This document shows positions 22,701 through 35,907 of a stretch of 64,000 nucleotides of DNA, piece by piece (the first letter of the stretch is position 1; the number at the start of each line of letters is the position of its first letter). The position numbers and the translations under genes were made by a program. Source of the DNA: Eutypa lata (taxonomy: Eukaryota > Ascomycota > Sordariomycetes > Xylariales > Diatrypaceae); the NCBI GenBank assembly GCA_022661535.1, contig JAKULF010000003.1, positions 5,332,001 to 5,396,000 on the forward strand, written 5' to 3'. A model generated the notes under the pieces. That model did not search any database, was not told the DNA's origin, and was given only the letters and a program-made list of their open reading frames with translations.

Positions 22701-25700
22701 ACTATTCACGATGAAAGCCTCTTGGGGGGAATGACACGAGGTGAAGTCTATGTGCATCATGTTTCCAGGTACACGCAACGGCTTCGACTAACTAGCTCCC
22801 TTTGTGCGAGCCGAAAACCCCGATGCACGGTTGTTATAGGGCAGAGATGAGCCCTAGAGCTCTAGTACCTAACTAGATAGATCTCAACATCGTATGTCTC
22901 ATGGCTCGAATCGTACCTTAACTCAACTTCTTCTCCCGTGTCAACACAACAACCTTCCTTCTTTCGGCAAGACTTAGGACGAAAGGGGCTATGATCTACG
23001 TTTTTGGGACCACGATACTGCACCGGCTTGACTCGATCAGGTATCAATTCCTATGTGAGGCTAGGCCGTGATTGGACAGCCAAGCTAATTGTGAGATATG
23101 CCTTATTAGCCCAGAGAACCCCAAGTTCACGATGCATGCTGGCAACCAGATAGCCAGTCATCGGCCAGACTGTCATCAGCCTCCAAAGTATCAGGATAAG
23201 ATCTACCATTAAGCTAGGCCGTTCGGGCAGTTACAGGATTTGTATTCATAGTTTTTCCATCATTCACTGCAAGCAAGCAAGGAGTCAGTCAAGCAACAGC
23301 TTCTAACCGGCCCGGGGAGGGAGATAGAATGAAAAGGTCAGGTCCTGCGACGCATCAGTTAGTAGGTTCATATAAATGAAAGCACCAAAAACATGACAAG
23401 TCAGGTGGCTTTTTTTCTTTCTTATTTCTTCCTTTTAGAAACTGCGCAAGTCGTTCATTGTTCAATCGTAGGACCGAAAACTCATATTAAAGAGTTGGAG
23501 ATAATTTGCTGACGGCTTACAAGCGAGGCCATAGGGGAGGAGTAGAGAAGCAGCGTACCAAAAATCCACGATGCCGTAACGAGCCCGTTGGTGGGATATG
23601 CAATTTAGGGGAGGTGGCGTGCCCACATTTTTGGTACGCGCCAATGTTCGCGGTAACGGCTCTCTCTCGTTGCTTAATATCTAACGCGCCAATGAAATTA
23701 CAGGGCAAATTTTAATATCGACGTCCAAGTATAGCACAGTCATTCCTTTTTTTTCCCTTCTGCTTTTTTGGTGTCTGGATTGGATTTGTCTATAATACTC
23801 GTAGACATAGAACCAATCACGGATGATTCATTCGAATGGAACCGGGTAGTCTGACACATGAAGCCTTCCAAGTTCTTACTACCTTATAGTTTAAGTCCTG
23901 CAATAAGACTCTGTTCTTATTCCTTCTTGTTCCTCGTGCCTGTTGACCGGGCCGCAACTGTAACGCGCGACTGGGGGCCGAATTGTTGTTAGTCATGTAA
24001 GGGCTTTTTTTTTTTTTTGCCTGAAGTTGCTATACATACATCCTCGGCGGGAATAGATGTGTAACCGTGAGCTCATAACTAATCACTTTTCCGACATGAG
24101 GTTGGGTTGGGCTTCGGTGCAGAGTCGGACTGGACTTCCTCGATGCGTATTCAGAACATACTTGTTGGGGATGCGAAATGATGAAGACACGTTTGCTTGG
24201 CGGCCGGATTCGACGGTGATCTTCTCGATGACAGCTCGAAATGGTCCGCTCGTCCATGTGCGGGGAGCGAAATAGGATGGCTCATTAATTATGCCTTAAC
24301 CCTCTTTTAAATATATTAGGCGATTGGGAAGCCCGCATAAGTCCATACATATTCGTACCTACATACCTACATACACACATACATAGAATAAAGTCTTTGG
24401 GTGGTTTGTGCCAAGACCATGGAGTGTTGGATTGTTGGATTGTTCATCTAAACCCATGCCAACTTCCACACTTTCTACCCTACTCCTCCTCACCTTCCCC
24501 CCCCCTTTCCCACCCCCCCCCCTTCCCCGCCTCGCTACGTGAATCCATCATCATCGCAATAAATTCTTTGCATGTTCTTTGGGGGCGCAAGTCTTGCTTA
24601 AGCGAGCGGCGAATTTTCATATTATTACTACACAACGAGGTCAGGTGCTTCGAAATGGACTGCACTCCACAAAGCTGTACAACGACTGCTGACTCCCGGC
24701 CGCAGTAGAGAATGTGGGGTAAAAGCGAAAGGAAAAAAAAAAGCCAAGAAATCCAACGTCGAGCTAAAATACTCGCCGGCTCACCTTGGAATTGCGGGAG
24801 CGAGACCGTGAGACCCTCTTTGACGATGCTTGGTCCTTGCGGGTCTCATAGAAGAAGGAAGGGGGGCTAAATAAAAGTCTTGATGGGAGAAGAAGAAAAA
24901 AAAGAGAAATAAGTGTTCGCAGGGTTTAGCTTAACACACATATTAGCAGGGTCTTAGGGGGACTCGACGAGCTTGTCTAGGAACAAGCTCAGTCCAAGAC
25001 TTTGATAGGCCCGAGGGCCCTCAGGTTAAACGGATAGGTACAGCGAGCAGACAAGGATCTCTACTCAGTGGACCAGTGGGTCGACCTGATTCTCTGTCGA
25101 TCCTCAGATCATGTTTAAGCATTGCAACTACACGCATTAAAAAAACAACGCGCCTCAAATGGTAATGCTGCAATAATAGTGGTGGTGGCGGGGGCGCCGT
25201 AGGTAGGTACAGTACCTACATCGATCTTGCAGGAAGGCATCTAGAAAGTTGGGCTTCAATAACTACTTGCAAGCGCTGCCTAGTTAGACAAATTCAAGAT
25301 ATCACCTGGAAAAAAACTCCGATACGGACTACCCGAAACGCCTCTTTCCTTGGTATCTTAAGGCGTTCTACCTAGGTACTTCTTATTGCTGCCATTCTTC
25401 CCGCATGCTTGGATGCATGAACGAGAGCCTTAGGACATATTTAGAGCAGTGACGTGTGTTGCAATTAAAGTCAGAACCGAATGCCTTGCTTTTGTTCCCT
25501 ATGTATATCTCGTCGTACCTGACGGGGCATATTCACCACAGCAGCACGCAACGAATGAGCACACATCCAAGTTATACTGCATCCCGGCTCAGCAGGCAAA
25601 TCTGGCCGAGTGACCTGTCAAATTCTGGATCAATCGCTATACCTGAGAGCCGATTCCAGCCATACAAGCTATATTATGTCATGCAGCTTCTGTCCTATTC

Positions 25701-27424
25701 ATGGTGCCTCGTCCCCCGGCATGGTGTCCGTCTGGGGTACAGGACAGGACATACGTGTACGGCATATAGAAGCCTTATTATGATCGCTAACCGTCCCCCC
25801 TTCATACGCGCTCTAAGTAGGTAATTACCATACTAAGTATATTAAAAAGCTACGATCACGAGTCGCGATCTTTGGAGAGGCAAGCGGAGGTGTATCTACA
25901 GCGTAGGAATTCTTAGTCACCCCCCTGTAAATATACTAGTAGATACGGCTCCAGTGCCCTTATCCACACCTCTACCACGTCGTCCCCTTGCTTTCTCGGC
26001 TCGCCTGCCGGCCCATCTCTGATGCACCCACCCCCAATGTCGCCCCGAAAAGAACCCCCAGCTACATACATAGCAAGCGCCGCCTCTCTTGCCTTGAAAT
26101 GGCTGCCAATGCCGCTAGCATGTTTTACAAAAAGGTGCTGACGGCTAGCAGATCTTCCTGTCATTCTCACGTACCTAGCTCTGGCTGCAACCCTATCGCG
26201 GGTAGTGCCAGCCTCTGGGCCGAAAGGCGTGGCTGTTTAGAGTTTAAATCCTCTGACGAAGGGCAGAGGCTGTTCGGGAGCCAGTGACAAGGCCCGCCTA
26301 CTAACTCACTAGTAGCTACTCTAAAGAGCTAACCGCGTAATAAGTAGCTACAGTTAAGGATGTAAGTGCATAACTAGATCGTGGCAGTGTCCACCTAATC
26401 GCGAAGAAGACCCGGCTCGGTCCCTGATTCGACGTCGAACAAAAAAGATCGCTACTAGAAACGAACAGCGATCATCAGGGTATCGCGGATCGCGGGTTAC
26501 ATTCACCCTAAACATTTTTGGTGATCATCAGGGCCTAGAGGTCCATGAAGGCGTAAAGACCCCTCCGTCCATATGTACGAAATGTCATGATATACTCCAA
26601 AATTCGATTTTGCCCTTTTTTTCCCTTCCCCACATGCGGTTTTCTAATTTTCCCGTTCCTAGTGCGCGAATCCATCTGCTGCAACAGCGGTGATGTTCCT
26701 GAGTTCGTGACTATACTCCGCAGCGCTCGCAGTCCAAGCATAGGCCCCCAATAGGTGAACGTGTCTTGTCTGCGAGTACCCGAACCCGAACAGCCTTAAG
26801 GATTCATCTAAGCCAACAAGGCAAGACCCTGTGCTGAAACAGGGCAGCGGCTTGCATAGCACGTTTCTAATTTATATAGCTGTATGTCAACGCCTAAAGA
26901 AACCTGCTGATGCGTGGCACGATGATGCCTTGAGATAGTCTTGAAGTCCATAAAAAACAAGCCTTTTGGGCTTGGAACTTTTGGTTCGATCCCGTGACTG
27001 GATCTTGAAATGAGGGACAGGATCAAAGACGCCACTGATCTAATGCATGTACTCTATACTCATACATAACCATCGTACTTAGTGCGATTCAACGGGCTCT
27101 CCGTGTATTCACCTGGTAGTGTAGTGTAAGATAGTATAAGTAGTATAGTATCTTCAACCCTGAGTTGGCCACACGGCATTGATCTCCAGAAGATGTATAT
27201 TCGCAACCGAACCTTGCGTTCGTCTGGTCTGTCCATCCTGATTGGCTTTACGTCCCAAGTCACATTATATAGGACGGGATGGACTTAAGTTAATATATGC
27301 TTCCTGTTCCTGGCCTAACTAGTGCATGATGGGGGAGCGCTTCTCCACAAGGTCGTATCCACTCACCTTCTCATCTCCAGACTTCTCCACAAACTCCACA
27401 CGAAGGCGGCTGCAAGTCAATATT

Positions 27425-27432
27425 TATATAAA
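27425..27432 (+). promoter_or_regulatory. TATA-like box of the Zn2Cys6 gene
   Basis: TATATAAA lies about 182 bp before the ATG at 27614 and is followed by a pyrimidine-rich leader (27520-27600), a common fungal promoter layout. The assignment is by position only. Confidence 0.35.
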
Positions 27433-27613
27433 TCAATCTTCTATCCGCTGCTTCGGTCGTCGGATCGACCCTCCCTCTCCGCATCTCCACCGAGTCTTAA
27501 AAGCTTGAGTAGGACTCTTCCTATATGACGAACTCGTCTTGTCTATACCAACTCCTTATCTCCCCTATCCGTCCTCAACCCCCTATCGCCTCACAAGAAT
27601 AAGGCCTGCCGCC

Positions 27614-30153
27614 ATGGCACCTTCCATCCCCATTCCCACTCAGGGTGGGATGTTCCACACATGTGAGTCATGAACGGCCTTCGAATACGAGAGACGGGGG
27701 CAGTGGGTTAACATATGACAGTCCAAGGAGTTACTCCTAGGAAGCAGTCTACGGACTCTACAGATAGCAACAAATCCAATGGTAGCGGTACATCGAAGCG
27801 CATCACTACACCGCATGCGTGTGCTGAGTGCAAGCGGAGGAAAATGTACGCCCCTGCCTGCCATTTCCAAAGCATGGAAACCTAACTAACACGAACCTAG
27901 CCGATGTGACGGACAACAGCCATGCGGACAGTGTCTATCCAGCAGAGCACCAAAGCGATGCTTCTATGACAAGCACCGCCAAAGAGTGATCCCGTCTCGA
28001 AAGTACGTTCCGCAATAGAAACGAGTACCTGTCTAGGAGCATATTTCCTAACGATAGCATACAGAACCCTCGAGGCGCTCTCTCAATCTCTCGAAGAATG
28101 CCGCTCCATTCTGAAGAGATTATACCCTCACCATGACATCCAGTCCTTGCTGCCATTGCCGCGGCATGAGCTCCTTCACCTTCTAGACCGTCCTATGAAC
28201 GACAGCATAACAGCACTCCCGTCGCCACCCCTTCAGACGTCTCCTGGCTCCGGGGATATCGGCTCTCCCATGTCATCAGAACAATGTCTTTCCAGCTTGG
28301 AGCCCCTCCCCGCTCGGGATACGGAGTGGGACGAGGAACGCCGAGGACGCGACAACATCCCTCTCGAGGCCGACGACGTCAACGCCCTATCGCTCTCCGT
28401 CGACCGGCAATCCTCCTACCTAGGAGCTTCGTCGATCAAGGCGGCCCTCATGGTCATGCTCAAGGTGCAGCCCGGCCTCCGGGGCTCGCTCACGCCGCCG
28501 CTCAACAGCGTGGAGATGGCCCACAACATGCCGATTATGCGGCAGAAGGTCTCCAACTCGAAGGAGCCGCAGCGGGTGCCCTGGTCGTGGAAGGGCCAGA
28601 CGCTGATCGACGCCTACTTCAAGCGGGTGCACGTCTTCATCCCGATGCTCGACGAGGCGTCCTTCCGGGCCGACTACCTGGAGGGGCAGCGGTTCGACGC
28701 GCCCTGGCTCGCGCTCCTGAACATGGTGTTCGCCATGGGCAGCATCGCGGCCATGAAGTCGGACGACTACAACCACCTGAACTACTACAACCGCGCGATG
28801 GAGTACCTGCCGATGGACTCCTTCGGCAGCAGCCACATCGAGACGGTGCAGGCGCTGGCCCTCATCGGCGGCTACTACCTGCACTACATCAACCGGCCGA
28901 ACATGGCCAACGCGGTGCTGGGGGCGGCGATCCGGATGGCGAGCGCGCTCGGCCTGCACCGCGAAAGCCTCGCGCACGGCGGGTCCGGGTCCAGCAACGA
29001 GATCGCCGCGGCCGAGACCCGCCGCCGCACGTGGTGGAGCCTGTTCTGCTTGGACACGTGGGCGACGACGACGATGGGGCGGCCGTCGTTCGGGCGCTGG
29101 GGCCCCGCCATCAACATCCGGCCGCCCGAGGCGGGCATGAGCTCCGGGCGGGACTCGGCCCAGCACGCCGGCATCCTGCCGCTGATCGAGAACATCAAGT
29201 TCTGCAAGATCGCCACGGGCATCCAGGACATGCTGGCGATCTCGCCGCTGCTGCGGGCCGAGGACCGCTGCAACCTCGACGGCCAGCTGGTCAACTGGTA
29301 CAGCGGGCTGCCGTGGCTCCTGCGCACCAGCGACCCCTGCGCCGAGCCGCTCTACATCGCCCGCTGCATCATGAAGTGGCGGTACCAGAACCTGCGGATG
29401 CTGCTGCACCGCCCCGTGCTGCTCAACCTCGCCAGCAGCAACGCCTCCCACGCGGCCGAGCACGACGTCGCGGCCGTCGAGGCGTGCCGGGACCTGGCGC
29501 GCCAGACCATCGAGGACATCGCGCGCGAGTGGACCCGCAACCAGATCTCGGGCTGGAACGCCGTCTGGTTCCTCTACCAGGCGGCCATGATCCCGCTCGT
29601 CAGCATCTTCTGGCAGTGGGACAGCCCCCGCGTCCCCGACTGGCAGAAGCAGATCGAGACCATCCTCGAGCTGCTCGACGCCATGGAGGACTGGTCCCTC
29701 GCCGCCAAGCGCAGCCGCGAGGTCGTCTGGCGCATGTACGAGGCCTCGCGCCAGCTCGAGCCCAGCCTGCAGCAGCGCCGCGCCGCCTCCCACAGCACCG
29801 GGGGCGCCGCCGGTGCCAACAGCAGCAGCAACGCCGCTACTACGACTAGTCCGCTGTCACTTAGCTTGACGACCGAAGCGGCCTCCGGCTTACTACCTAC
29901 GGGCTTAGGAGACGGCTCCGATCTCCACATGTCCCCTATCGGCTACGAGCCCGACGGCTACGGCATCATGGGCATGATGGACCAGCACGGCCTATGGGAC
30001 CTCGATGGCATGCTATGGGGTGGGTCCGAAGAGATGGAGTGGGCACAGCAGCAATTCGGCAGCCTACAGAGCGGCAGTGGCATGATGGGCCTAGACTGTG
30101 GCATGATGGGGGGTACTACGCCTAGCATGGATGGTTTTCCTTTCGTCCACTGA
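27614..30153 (+). CDS. Zn2Cys6 fungal transcription factor with fungal-specific middle domain
   Basis: Exons 27614-27662, 27722-27845, 27901-28002 and 28065-30153 encode 787 residues; the ATG sits in GCCGCCATGG. The binuclear zinc cluster C-X2-C-X6-C-X5-C-X2-C-X8-C uses Cys50, 53, 60, 66, 69 and 78 (ACAECKRRKIRCDGQQP). It is interrupted by a 55-nt intron after KRRK and followed by the linker RQRVIPSRKTLEALSQSLEE. The Fungal_trans middle domain starts near LIDAYFKRVHVFIPMLDEA and includes RRRTWWSLFCLDTW. The C-terminus is Met/Gly-rich with acidic and aromatic residues (LWDLDGMLWGGSEEMEW), resembling an activation domain. It acts in the nucleus as a DNA-binding regulator; its targets cannot be told. 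The exon 4 core (about 28370-29820) is far more GC-rich at third codon positions than the flanks. No pathway genes lie nearby. Confidence 0.9.
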
Positions 30154-33100
30154 GGCAACCAACCAAGCGGATATGCATGTATGAGTTTCTGTACGAGACA
30201 CATGAGAGAGTACGAATGACGCAAAAAACGTTTTCTTTGATTGGCTGGCTTGGTTCTGTACTTTCACGATGGAGTCTATTCGCTGCCTTTTTTTCTTGGA
30301 GGGGGAGTTGTGGAGATAGGAAAGGGGTGGGGTGGGGTGTTTTGGGGGCGGGAATCCTGGATCTACGGAAAGGCCGCTTGATGAAACTCACAGACTCACA
30401 AGGGGTGTGACGTATTGGGGGGACCTTATTTGCTTACGATACCACTTACTGCTTTCTTGCTTACTATCTTGTACGTTGGGCTACGGGAAATGAAAAGGGG
30501 GTTACTATAAATTTGCCAAGCTCCAGTTATCTATTTGGTGGTGGCACTGGAAAAATATTTATAGTCGGGGAAAAATATGTACGATTGAACGTCAAACAAA
30601 AGCAAAGTAAAATTAGGCAGGCGGCTTATGAAACTTGCAGGGGAACAAATGCAGACCAACCAATGCTACACAAGCTACATACTACTACTCTACTTGCTCT
30701 ACATACGTACGTGACATGACAGTCATGATATGCCCTGACATTATACATCTTGCATTGCACAATGCAGTGCATGCATACATGGCGCACGCACGCGCATAAG
30801 GCCGAAGAAGCAAGTCAGCCATGCCACATCCGGACGGAAGCCCTAGCTGTCGACGAATCAGAGCGCGGTGTCCGGTTCTTGCACTTGTGCAACTTCGCGC
30901 CGTCTATCCTCAAGCTATTTCTTCCCGAAGGCTCCCCTCCTCCAATGCGTAGGTCCTCAGATCCGAAGAGTGGATGCGACCCCTAGTCGATCATGACTGG
31001 CTGAATGCAATAGCCTGTAAATCTGGGGTAGAGCGTAACCTTAGAACCCCTCCCCTTGGAGAACCTATCAAACGAGGCTTGTGAGGCTATCGGCACCTAG
31101 CTCTAGATGCTGCTTCACGTAATTGGGGTAGTACTCCTCTAAGTATGTACAGACCTAAAGTTAGAAATGTTCCTTCAGGAACAATGTTGAGCAATGTCGG
31201 TAAATATGACAGATCACCCACGGTGTGGGCCACGTCAGTGAAGCCGATGATATCCACCACTCGGCATCACTGACGATGGTGACGATCACGTTTGTTGAGG
31301 GTGTACAGCTTTGAGGCTTCTCTGGTTTGACAGCTCGGCGCTGATACCTTATCATATTCTGAGATAGATCTTCAGGGTAGAATCTACTTGACCCCATGGA
31401 AATCCTGGCTAACATCTACGCTATTATGCTTAGGTATTAGTGGGAGGAAGAATAGCATGAAAATTTCTCCGACGGAATATATTTACCTAGTAAGTACGTA
31501 CTTAGCGCGTAGAATTATGCGTAGAATTGTACAGGGGCGCTGGGGTTCAGGTATTCAGGCGCAACATCGACAGCTTAACGCTTGTCTATAGCCTATCTCT
31601 AACCATGTCATTCTCTCCACGATCAGGTTCCCTTGTCTGCCCGCGGGGAATATCATCATAGTTGATATTTCTTAATAGCCGCGTAGCGCCAAAAAAAAAA
31701 GAATAATTAAAAATACGGCATAAGTGATCCTACAGCGTAGGGCTTGGCGCCTTTGCGTTGGCGTCAAAAGTTGGGGGAACCTGGGGGAACCTGGAGAAAG
31801 CCTGGGGAAGCTGAGTAGCGGTTGTGATTGGTTGGAATCGAGATGGCTTGAAGCCGTCGCGAAGTTGACATACTATGGAGATTCGGGCCGCCTTCGACTG
31901 GACTCCGCTGACCCTTTACCACGACCTTGCGCCCGGTAAAGTTTCCCGACCGCCCTGTATCACAATGCAACGCAAGTAGCCTCTACATACATGCTATACC
32001 CCCTTGATCCTAGTCCGGCTTTGATGGCCTGGTGCGGGGATTGCAAGGTTTACTAAAGTGAAGAGGCAGGGGGATAATAATAGGGGGCTGCTCCTCAACA
32101 ATCGTTAATATTGGGGGTTTCGATACAAGAGACCTTTCTCCGTTCAAATGACATCCGACGATCTACGTTTTCTGGTTGGATGTGACGATATCAATATCGC
32201 TTACTTGTTCCAGACTTAGAAAGGTTCTAGTAAACATCATTGAACGTTTTGCGGAGTGCAGAAGCGAGAGACAATACCTACAGGTAATTACATGATCGCC
32301 AGAAGTACTTGGAGAAGAGTGTACACAGCTACATAGAATGCGGGGAAAAGCTTTGCCAAGGCGGCGTCCCTCAGTCTGCTCCTCCAACTACATATATACC
32401 CAACTACACATACTAGCTACTGCATTAGTATACAACGTCGGTAACGGGAGTCTATTCTTCTTCTAGCGGCTGTCGGCAGGCATATCTTGCTGGGGGATCC
32501 ACGCAACTACCGGATGTTGTGGCACGACAAGCCGCAGCGGCAGTGGTCAATGCCAAGTCTGGGGAACGCACGCAGACACTCGACGCCCTGCAGCCAGCCA
32601 ACCGAGTCCAACCTCGACGACCTAGAAACTATGATATGATGATAAGTCAGCTTGTCGGCCAACCAAGCAGGGGTTCGTCCCTGAAACCCGTCGCACAAAA
32701 CGCTGATTTTATTTGGCCATGTCGCTAGCCGTCGTCTCTTCCTGCTTCCCATCGCCGATGCCGACGGCGTTCCTTGGCATATGATATGAGCCGGAGTTAT
32801 GGACTATAAAACGCTTGTTATGACTCTCCTTCCAGCACGATTTTCCCTTGGGAAACGATTGCGAGTGGCGCGAACGTTGTACGCATATGACTAAGGTTCG
32901 TCGGAAACCTATATCCGACTACCACGACATCGATTGAACACAGGTTGCGGTTGCTAGCCATGTCTCAAGTGAGCTGACATCCAGCCAGCACTTGCTACAC
33001 AGTGGAATATCTCGCTGTAAATATTCGGGAACCGAAACCCCCGTCACACCTCTCGACATTGAGGTACCGATCGGGAGCTATTCGCTATGATGCGTCACGA

Positions 33101-33433
33101 ATGGAATGTTTTGCGAGGTACATCCGGCATACCCACGAGCCAGACAGAACTTACGCCCGCTATTCCCAAGCTGTTTACACCTCACAATATGATGTCAATG
33201 GGTGCGAGTTGTGCTGGGATCTGCACTATACCTAACCAGGCAATCGGGCGTCCACATCATGGTAATAAGCAAAACAAATAGTTGTAGTGCCCATCATACC
33301 TTGCCAACTTTCTTGTCAAGTAAATCACGGGTCTTTAGTGATATCTTAGGCCTCGTTCTATATGGTTGGACCTATGAGCCAGCCTTGTATCTAAGCCTAC
33401 TTGTCCTTAAACATTTATAGACTCCGTCAATGA
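30154..33433. other. Intergenic region, no gene recognised
   Basis: Short frames only (up to 89 codons). It includes a strong imperfect hairpin at 31233-31275 and a run of GGGGAACCTG-like units at 31770-31812. I see no splice-consistent gene. Confidence 0.5.
31233..31275. repeat. Inverted repeat, 15-bp arms, 13-nt loop
   Basis: CGTCAGTGAAGCCGA (31233-31247) pairs with TCGGCATCACTGACG (31261-31275) with a single mismatch. Outside the arms, CCCAC and GGTG strings extend partial pairing. There is no downstream T run and no adjacent gene, so it is neither a bacterial-type terminator nor an obvious operator. Confidence 0.65.
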
Positions 33434-33573
33434 GATAGCTGTTGACTGTTTAATGTGTGTCCTTGTCCGGGAAAAAACACAGAAGTAATCAATAGCCATA
33501 AAAGTACTCTACTAGCTACTAGTGATTAAAGCTGTTTATAATGTTAGATTAAATACATGAGCTACTTGGCTAT
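33434..33573 (+). repeat. Dispersed 140-bp repeat, copy 1
   Basis: Closely matches 50863-51003 over about 140 bp. The most conserved stretch includes CTCTACTAGCTACTAGTGAT and TAATGTTAGATTAAATACAT. Homology stops sharply on both sides. It contains TCAATAGCCA and, near the end, the complementary TGGCTATTGA. It could be a small non-autonomous element or a solo LTR; no target duplication was identified. Confidence 0.75.
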
Positions 33574-34815
33574 TGACATCATATGAAGGGGAGCACTTGT
33601 CTTTCCTAGTTCCATCCTCCAGTTTCTCGATCTTCCTTTCTTTTCATCTCTTTTTGGTTCCGTTGTTCTTCTATTACTCCCCGCGGCTTCATGCTTCATG
33701 TATTCACTATACGCCTTAGTATAACTTTCATATTCCTGCCGTATATGTTGCTATGTGAGTTTTGTCAAGACATTACTGGCCATGAGACAATGCGATCTTT
33801 CTCTGAATGGTATATTTAGTAACAATAGTAACTCATCTTCCACCAGTTAAAGCATGTGTAAGTTAGAACCGAAATTAATATACCATTGTTTAATCGATAA
33901 CCCGACTATTAAGTAACCTTAATATAATCTGCATTCAAATAATGGCCTTAGTAGGGACACCGAATTTGCCCTTGAGATGATTATTCAAACTGAACTGATT
34001 TTTTCAATATACGTATTTGAATTTGTCTATCTTGGTTTGAATAAGGTTAACGAAAGATATCGGGTATATATCCCAACCAACACCCACAAGAAAGCAGATA
34101 AACAACCTTTACAAAGAGCTAGTCAACCCTTTAACGATCAGATTGAACCAAGACTATTGCTCTGAATTAAAACTGCTTATCTTTCAAAGCACCTATGCGT
34201 TTAGCTGCTGTAGAGGATTATTCCTAACGTTGTATTGTAGTCATTGCTACCAATTATGATGCAGCCATCTATGGTTATGCTTTTAAGACACCGGGGTTAA
34301 GAGGCCTGTAGAGTAGCCAGCAGGGTGATGATTCAACGATCAACTTCAACATAGCGAGCCAGAAACCCAACATTCAGAGTCGGGTATAATAGTTGATACC
34401 CACACCGTGATTTACTATAAACTTAAGCATGCACATAGTTACCAACATGACCTCAAATATGGCAAATGACAAAAATTATGCTTTGTAAATGATGAACCAG
34501 TAGTTCTATGCCTGTGGAAGGTGATATCGGCTGGGCAACTTTACATAACAAGGCCCATATGTCATTGCCAAGATCACTTGAGATTAGTATTATTAGTTGT
34601 AACTAAGATATGAATCGCAACGTGAAAACATTTTTTCCATTGGCTTCATCAGACAAATCCACGTTCACATGCCGCTCAAAGTAAAGCAGTATCTCCCAAG
34701 TCAAAGTAAGGGGAGTGCCAAGTGGAATAAATGTTCCCCACCCGACATAGTAAACTCTAACTGCTTCCCTGCCAACTTAATCTATCCCAGCCCCGGCTGA
34801 AATCGGCCGTGGTAT
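33574..34815. other. Intergenic region, no gene recognised
   Basis: This is 3' flank of the kinase-like gene. It is mildly AT-rich, holds only frames below 65 codons, and shows no RIP-grade AT richness. Confidence 0.5.
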
Positions 34816-35907
34816 TTATTCTACTGCAGGCAGAGATTCGATAAGCTCGAAAGTCTGATGGTCTGTCAAGGCTGCGCAATACCTCGGAACCATAGCACGG
34901 ACTTTCGGTTCGCTCTGTACCTCATACGGGGCTGTAATCCAGCCATATCCAGACAGCATGGATTTCCGGTATTCTATCAAAACATCTTCGTCCTTGCTTG
35001 AGAACCTCGGAGCACCAAACCTAGCCAACGAGTCGAGATAATGGTCCAAGATGCGCATCTCATGAGACCTCCTGTCTTCGATGGACAGAGTACCCGTGAT
35101 GAAATAGGAGACATCGTGGAATGCCGAAGCGACGTGAATGGTCTGCCAGTCGAGAAACTTAGGCGCGCCCTGCAACAAGTAGGTGTTACCCGTATGGGCA
35201 TCGCCGTGGACAAGGCAGCGGAATTTCGGGTTCCTGGAGAGGAAGTGCTTCCGCAGCGCTGCCTTGGTCCGCTTCTGATCTTTTAAGCCGTCGGGCACGG
35301 GTGGTCGGTTGGGGGCGAGCACGAGGGCGTCCCACATGTCGCAGAGGTCGAACATGATCTGGTCGTACAGGTCGGGGTCCTTCAACCAGGGGTAGTCGGC
35401 GTTGGTGTGGCCCCAGGTCCCAGCGTGTAGGCCGGCGAGCTGCTCGACGCCGGCCAGGACACGCTCGACGGGCCATTCGAGGGCGCCGCTGCCGAACTCG
35501 GCTCCGTGCGCAGAAAGGTCGTCCATGATCACCAGACCCTGGTTACCCTTGGAGCTCGCCCACCAGGCTTTCGGGAAGTCAATGTGGGAGAGGGTCGGTG
35601 CGACTTGATTGAAGAAGTCGGCCTCCCGCTGGTACATCCCAAGGACATGGGGATACGCCTTGATGACAGATGGGTTGAAGCCCCCCTTGATGCAGAGAAA
35701 CCTCGGCCTCGAAGTCTCGCCACTGTTGTCGTCATCGTCATCGTACGCCACGGCGACAAAGAGCTTACTGGCAGTCGCGTCGAGAATGGCCTTGGTGAGC
35801 TCGGCCCTTTTGATCTTGAACCCCAGCACCTCGGCCAGCCAGGTGGCGGTGATCTCCTCGGGGGTTGTAGGGAGTTGCCCGGGTGGTGTAGTTTCGTTGG
35901 TCGGCAT
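34816..35907 (-). CDS. Aminoglycoside phosphotransferase/choline-kinase-like protein
   Basis: A single-exon gene of 363 residues starting MPTNETTPPGQLPTT. The fold family phosphorylates hydroxyls of small molecules (aminoglycosides, choline, ecdysteroids); the substrate here is unknown. The N-lobe contains RFLCIKGGF, where Lys74 is the likely ATP-binding lysine, and the hinge-like LVIMDDL. The C-lobe has the catalytic loop VHGDAHTGN with Asp236 and Asn241, and the metal-binding Asp253 in FLDWQ. The length and motif order fit the APH/CHK-kinase superfamily and all key residues are present, so an active enzyme is likely. No signal peptide or membrane segment. It is not adjacent to a recognisable pathway gene. 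Confidence 0.85.
   Translation of the reverse strand: MPTNETTPPGQLPTTPEEITATWLAEVLGFKIKRAELTKAILDATASKLFVAVAYDDDDDNSGETSRPRFLCIKGGFNPSVIKAYPHVLGMYQREADFFNQVAPTLSHIDFPKAWWASSKGNQGLVIMDDLSAHGAEFGSGALEWPVERVLAGVEQLAGLHAGTWGHTNADYPWLKDPDLYDQIMFDLCDMWDALVLAPNRPPVPDGLKDQKRTKAALRKHFLSRNPKFRCLVHGDAHTGNTYLLQGAPKFLDWQTIHVASAFHDVSYFITGTLSIEDRRSHEMRILDHYLDSLARFGAPRFSSKDEDVLIEYRKSMLSGYGWITAPYEVQSEPKVRAMVPRYCAALTDHQTFELIESLPAVE

Larger units (their letters stand above)
22240..27613. other. 5.4-kb intergenic region, no gene recognised
   Basis: It contains many short frames on both strands (the longest is 122 codons at 25456-25824), none with a domain, plausible introns or consistent codon use. Notable simple sequence: an imperfect 38-bp tandem duplication at 22627-22700, a T run near 24006, C/T-rich tracts at 24480-24530, and TACC/ATAC repeats at 24355-24385. 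Confidence 0.5.

Noticed and set aside
25456..25824. 122-codon frame in the 22-27 kb gap
   Set aside because: No domain, no introns and chance-like composition. A frame of this size is expected by chance in ordinary-GC fungal intergenic DNA.
26985..27005. GGTTCGATCCC string resembling a tRNA B box
   Set aside because: The flanking bases do not form a T stem and no A box lies upstream.
28284..29849. 521-codon frame on the plus strand and 457-codon frame on the minus strand overlapping the Zn2Cys6 gene
   Set aside because: They are by-products of the GC-rich third positions of the real frame. Composition is dominated by Arg, Ala, Pro, Gly and His or Val, with no domains, while the annotated frame has a complete zinc cluster and middle domain.
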